64,000 nucleotides of DNA from Narthecium ossifragum. Its lineage: Eukaryota; Streptophyta; Magnoliopsida; Dioscoreales; Nartheciaceae. The notes below the pieces were generated by a model, which was not told the DNA's origin, ran no database searches, and was given only the letters and a program-made list of their open reading frames with translations. Location of the stretch: positions 9,356,061-9,420,060 of the forward strand of contig OY986967.1 in assembly GCA_963920575.1 (NCBI GenBank). The letters are read 5' to 3'. Positions 63,142 through 64,000 of this stretch are shown here, piece by piece (positions within the stretch are counted from its first letter, which is position 1; each line of letters opens with the position of its first letter). Position numbers and translations under genes: made by a program.

Positions 63142-64000
63142 TGTAAGCCAAAATAATGGTTAACCAATCAATGGTAACATGCCAACTTAATAAAAATGGC
63201 CGACGACCTTTCCCATCTAACTGGACGATCATATTATATAATGTGCAGGAAGCCATCGACCAAATGAAGAAAGCCAAGAGAAACATCGGCCATGGGCGAT
63301 GATGATATATACACAAAAGAAGCATCGGGCAAGAACGATGATGATCTGTGCACAAAAGAAGCATCGGCCAAGAAGAATGACGTGGCAACTTAAGAATGAT
63401 CATCGATCAAAATTAGAATCTGGCAACACAAGGAAAGCTCATTGCCCAGATGCAATCGTCATCAATCAAACTGTGACGTGGAAAAATGTGAAAACATCAG
63501 AGGACGTGGGACATGCGGCTCATCAAGAGTGAAAGATGAAAGATAGTGGAGAACGTGCTCAATGGGAGTTACCAGACTGTTTAATCGCTTAAGTATAAAT
63601 AATATTCTCTTTTACTGTGTAACCTCTCCCGCAAACCAAATCCATAACCTACGAGCCTGATGTTTTCTTTCAATATGCTTTCTGTAAGTTATTTTATTTA
63701 ATTAAATGAGTACGTTTCTTTTAATCTTAGTTCTTTCTCTTCGCATAGTATAGTTTTCATTACTGTTTTAGGGTAAATCCTATAAGATTAGATCTTTATG
63801 ATACTCACTTTATTGTTTCCTTTAAATAGTTTAATTTAGATGTTCATTATTTAAATGTCTTTTAATTAGATCATAGTAGGTCTAACTTATCTTTTCCTTG
63901 ATTTAGTAATTTAGGATGATCTTTACTGCTTTCTAGATTAACTAGCAGTTTTTAAATAATTTACACGTTTTCAGTAGATTAATTTAAGATTAATTTAGGT
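63142..64000 (+). repeat. 3' LTR of the Tat element, running off the window
   Basis: It matches the 5' LTR at 33636-34504 over its whole visible length, including the 39-bp tandem units (63298-63375) and the TATA box (63594-63601). Differences are scattered single bases and short indels. The LTR continues past 64000. Confidence 0.9.
63594..63601 (+). promoter_or_regulatory. TATA box in the 3' LTR of the Tat element
   Basis: TATAAATA, at the same place as 34090-34097 in the 5' LTR and again followed by a pyrimidine-rich stretch. Confidence 0.65.

Larger units (their letters stand above)
33636..64000 (+). mobile_element. Tat-lineage (Ogre/Retand-like) Ty3/gypsy element, heavily nested
   Basis: A partial 5' LTR (33636-34504) and the start of a 3' LTR (63142 to the window end) match each other. 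Internal sequence occupies 46759-47554, 49004-49560 and 53665-63141. It contains Tat gag, a long gag-protease linker, protease, RT, RNase H, a second archaeal-type RNase H, integrase, and an antisense gene before the polypurine tract. The second RNase H places it in Tat. The end of the 5' LTR, the primer site and the gag start are missing between 34504 and 46759. Total own sequence in the window is roughly 13 kb. Confidence 0.9.

Overview
The window is plant nuclear DNA. It is a deep nest of LTR retrotransposons, and I see no recognisable single-copy host gene. The evidence for a plant is lineage-specific: Tekay-type and Reina-type chromoviruses, a SIRE-type Ty1/copia element, an Athila element, a Tat (Ogre/Retand-like) element with the extra archaeal-type RNase H, initiator-Met and Asp tRNA primer sites, and a plant mobile domain (PMD) gene. 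The sequence fits a large-genome flowering plant, but I cannot name the species. For reference, LTR families of unassigned lineage are called A (TGATGAGTCA start), B (TGTGAGGACC start, GTATGACA end, Tekay-related) and C (TGATAAGACA start, GCTATCA end).

Layout, left to right. 1-102 is the end of a family A LTR. 103-15737 is Tekay copy 1 (minus strand), which lacks nearly all of gag and the protease active site. Its 5' LTR is split by a SIRE copia element (4442-14179, minus strand) that keeps open gag and extra (env-position) reading frames but has a broken pol. 15738-21618 is a decayed Athila element (plus) split by a family B solo LTR (18645-21056). 21619-22285 is a B LTR fragment. 22286-27810 is Tekay copy 2 (plus), also without protease and cut off inside integrase. 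27811-28467 is another B LTR fragment. 28468-33388 is a Reina element (minus) whose RT is split by an A LTR followed by a nearly complete tRNA-Asp complement. 33389-33635 is unassigned.

From 33636 to the right edge lies one large Tat element (plus). Its 5' LTR is interrupted at 34505 by a B LTR that is fused to Tekay copy 3 (37388-46758). Tat coding sequence resumes at 46759 and is further split by an A solo LTR (47555-48998, TSD ACGAC) and a Tekay solo LTR (49561-53664, TSD GGATC), which itself holds a C solo LTR (50543-52330). Tat pol runs to about 59260. It is followed by an antisense, apparently intron-bearing gene with a PMD and a coiled coil (59408-62915), then the polypurine tract and the 3' LTR from 63142.

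Within each element the genes follow the usual logic: gag makes the particle; protease, reverse transcriptase, RNase H and integrase copy and insert the element; and the LTRs supply promoter and terminator. Every pol here carries stops, frameshifts or deletions, so no element looks autonomous. Many stops are C-to-T changes at CAG, CAA or CGA codons, as expected for methylated, silenced DNA. The most unusual items are the antisense PMD gene, the LTR-tRNA chimera, a duplicated unknown domain in the Tat element, and dense GATCGATC or GGTCGACC palindrome arrays in several unrelated LTR families.
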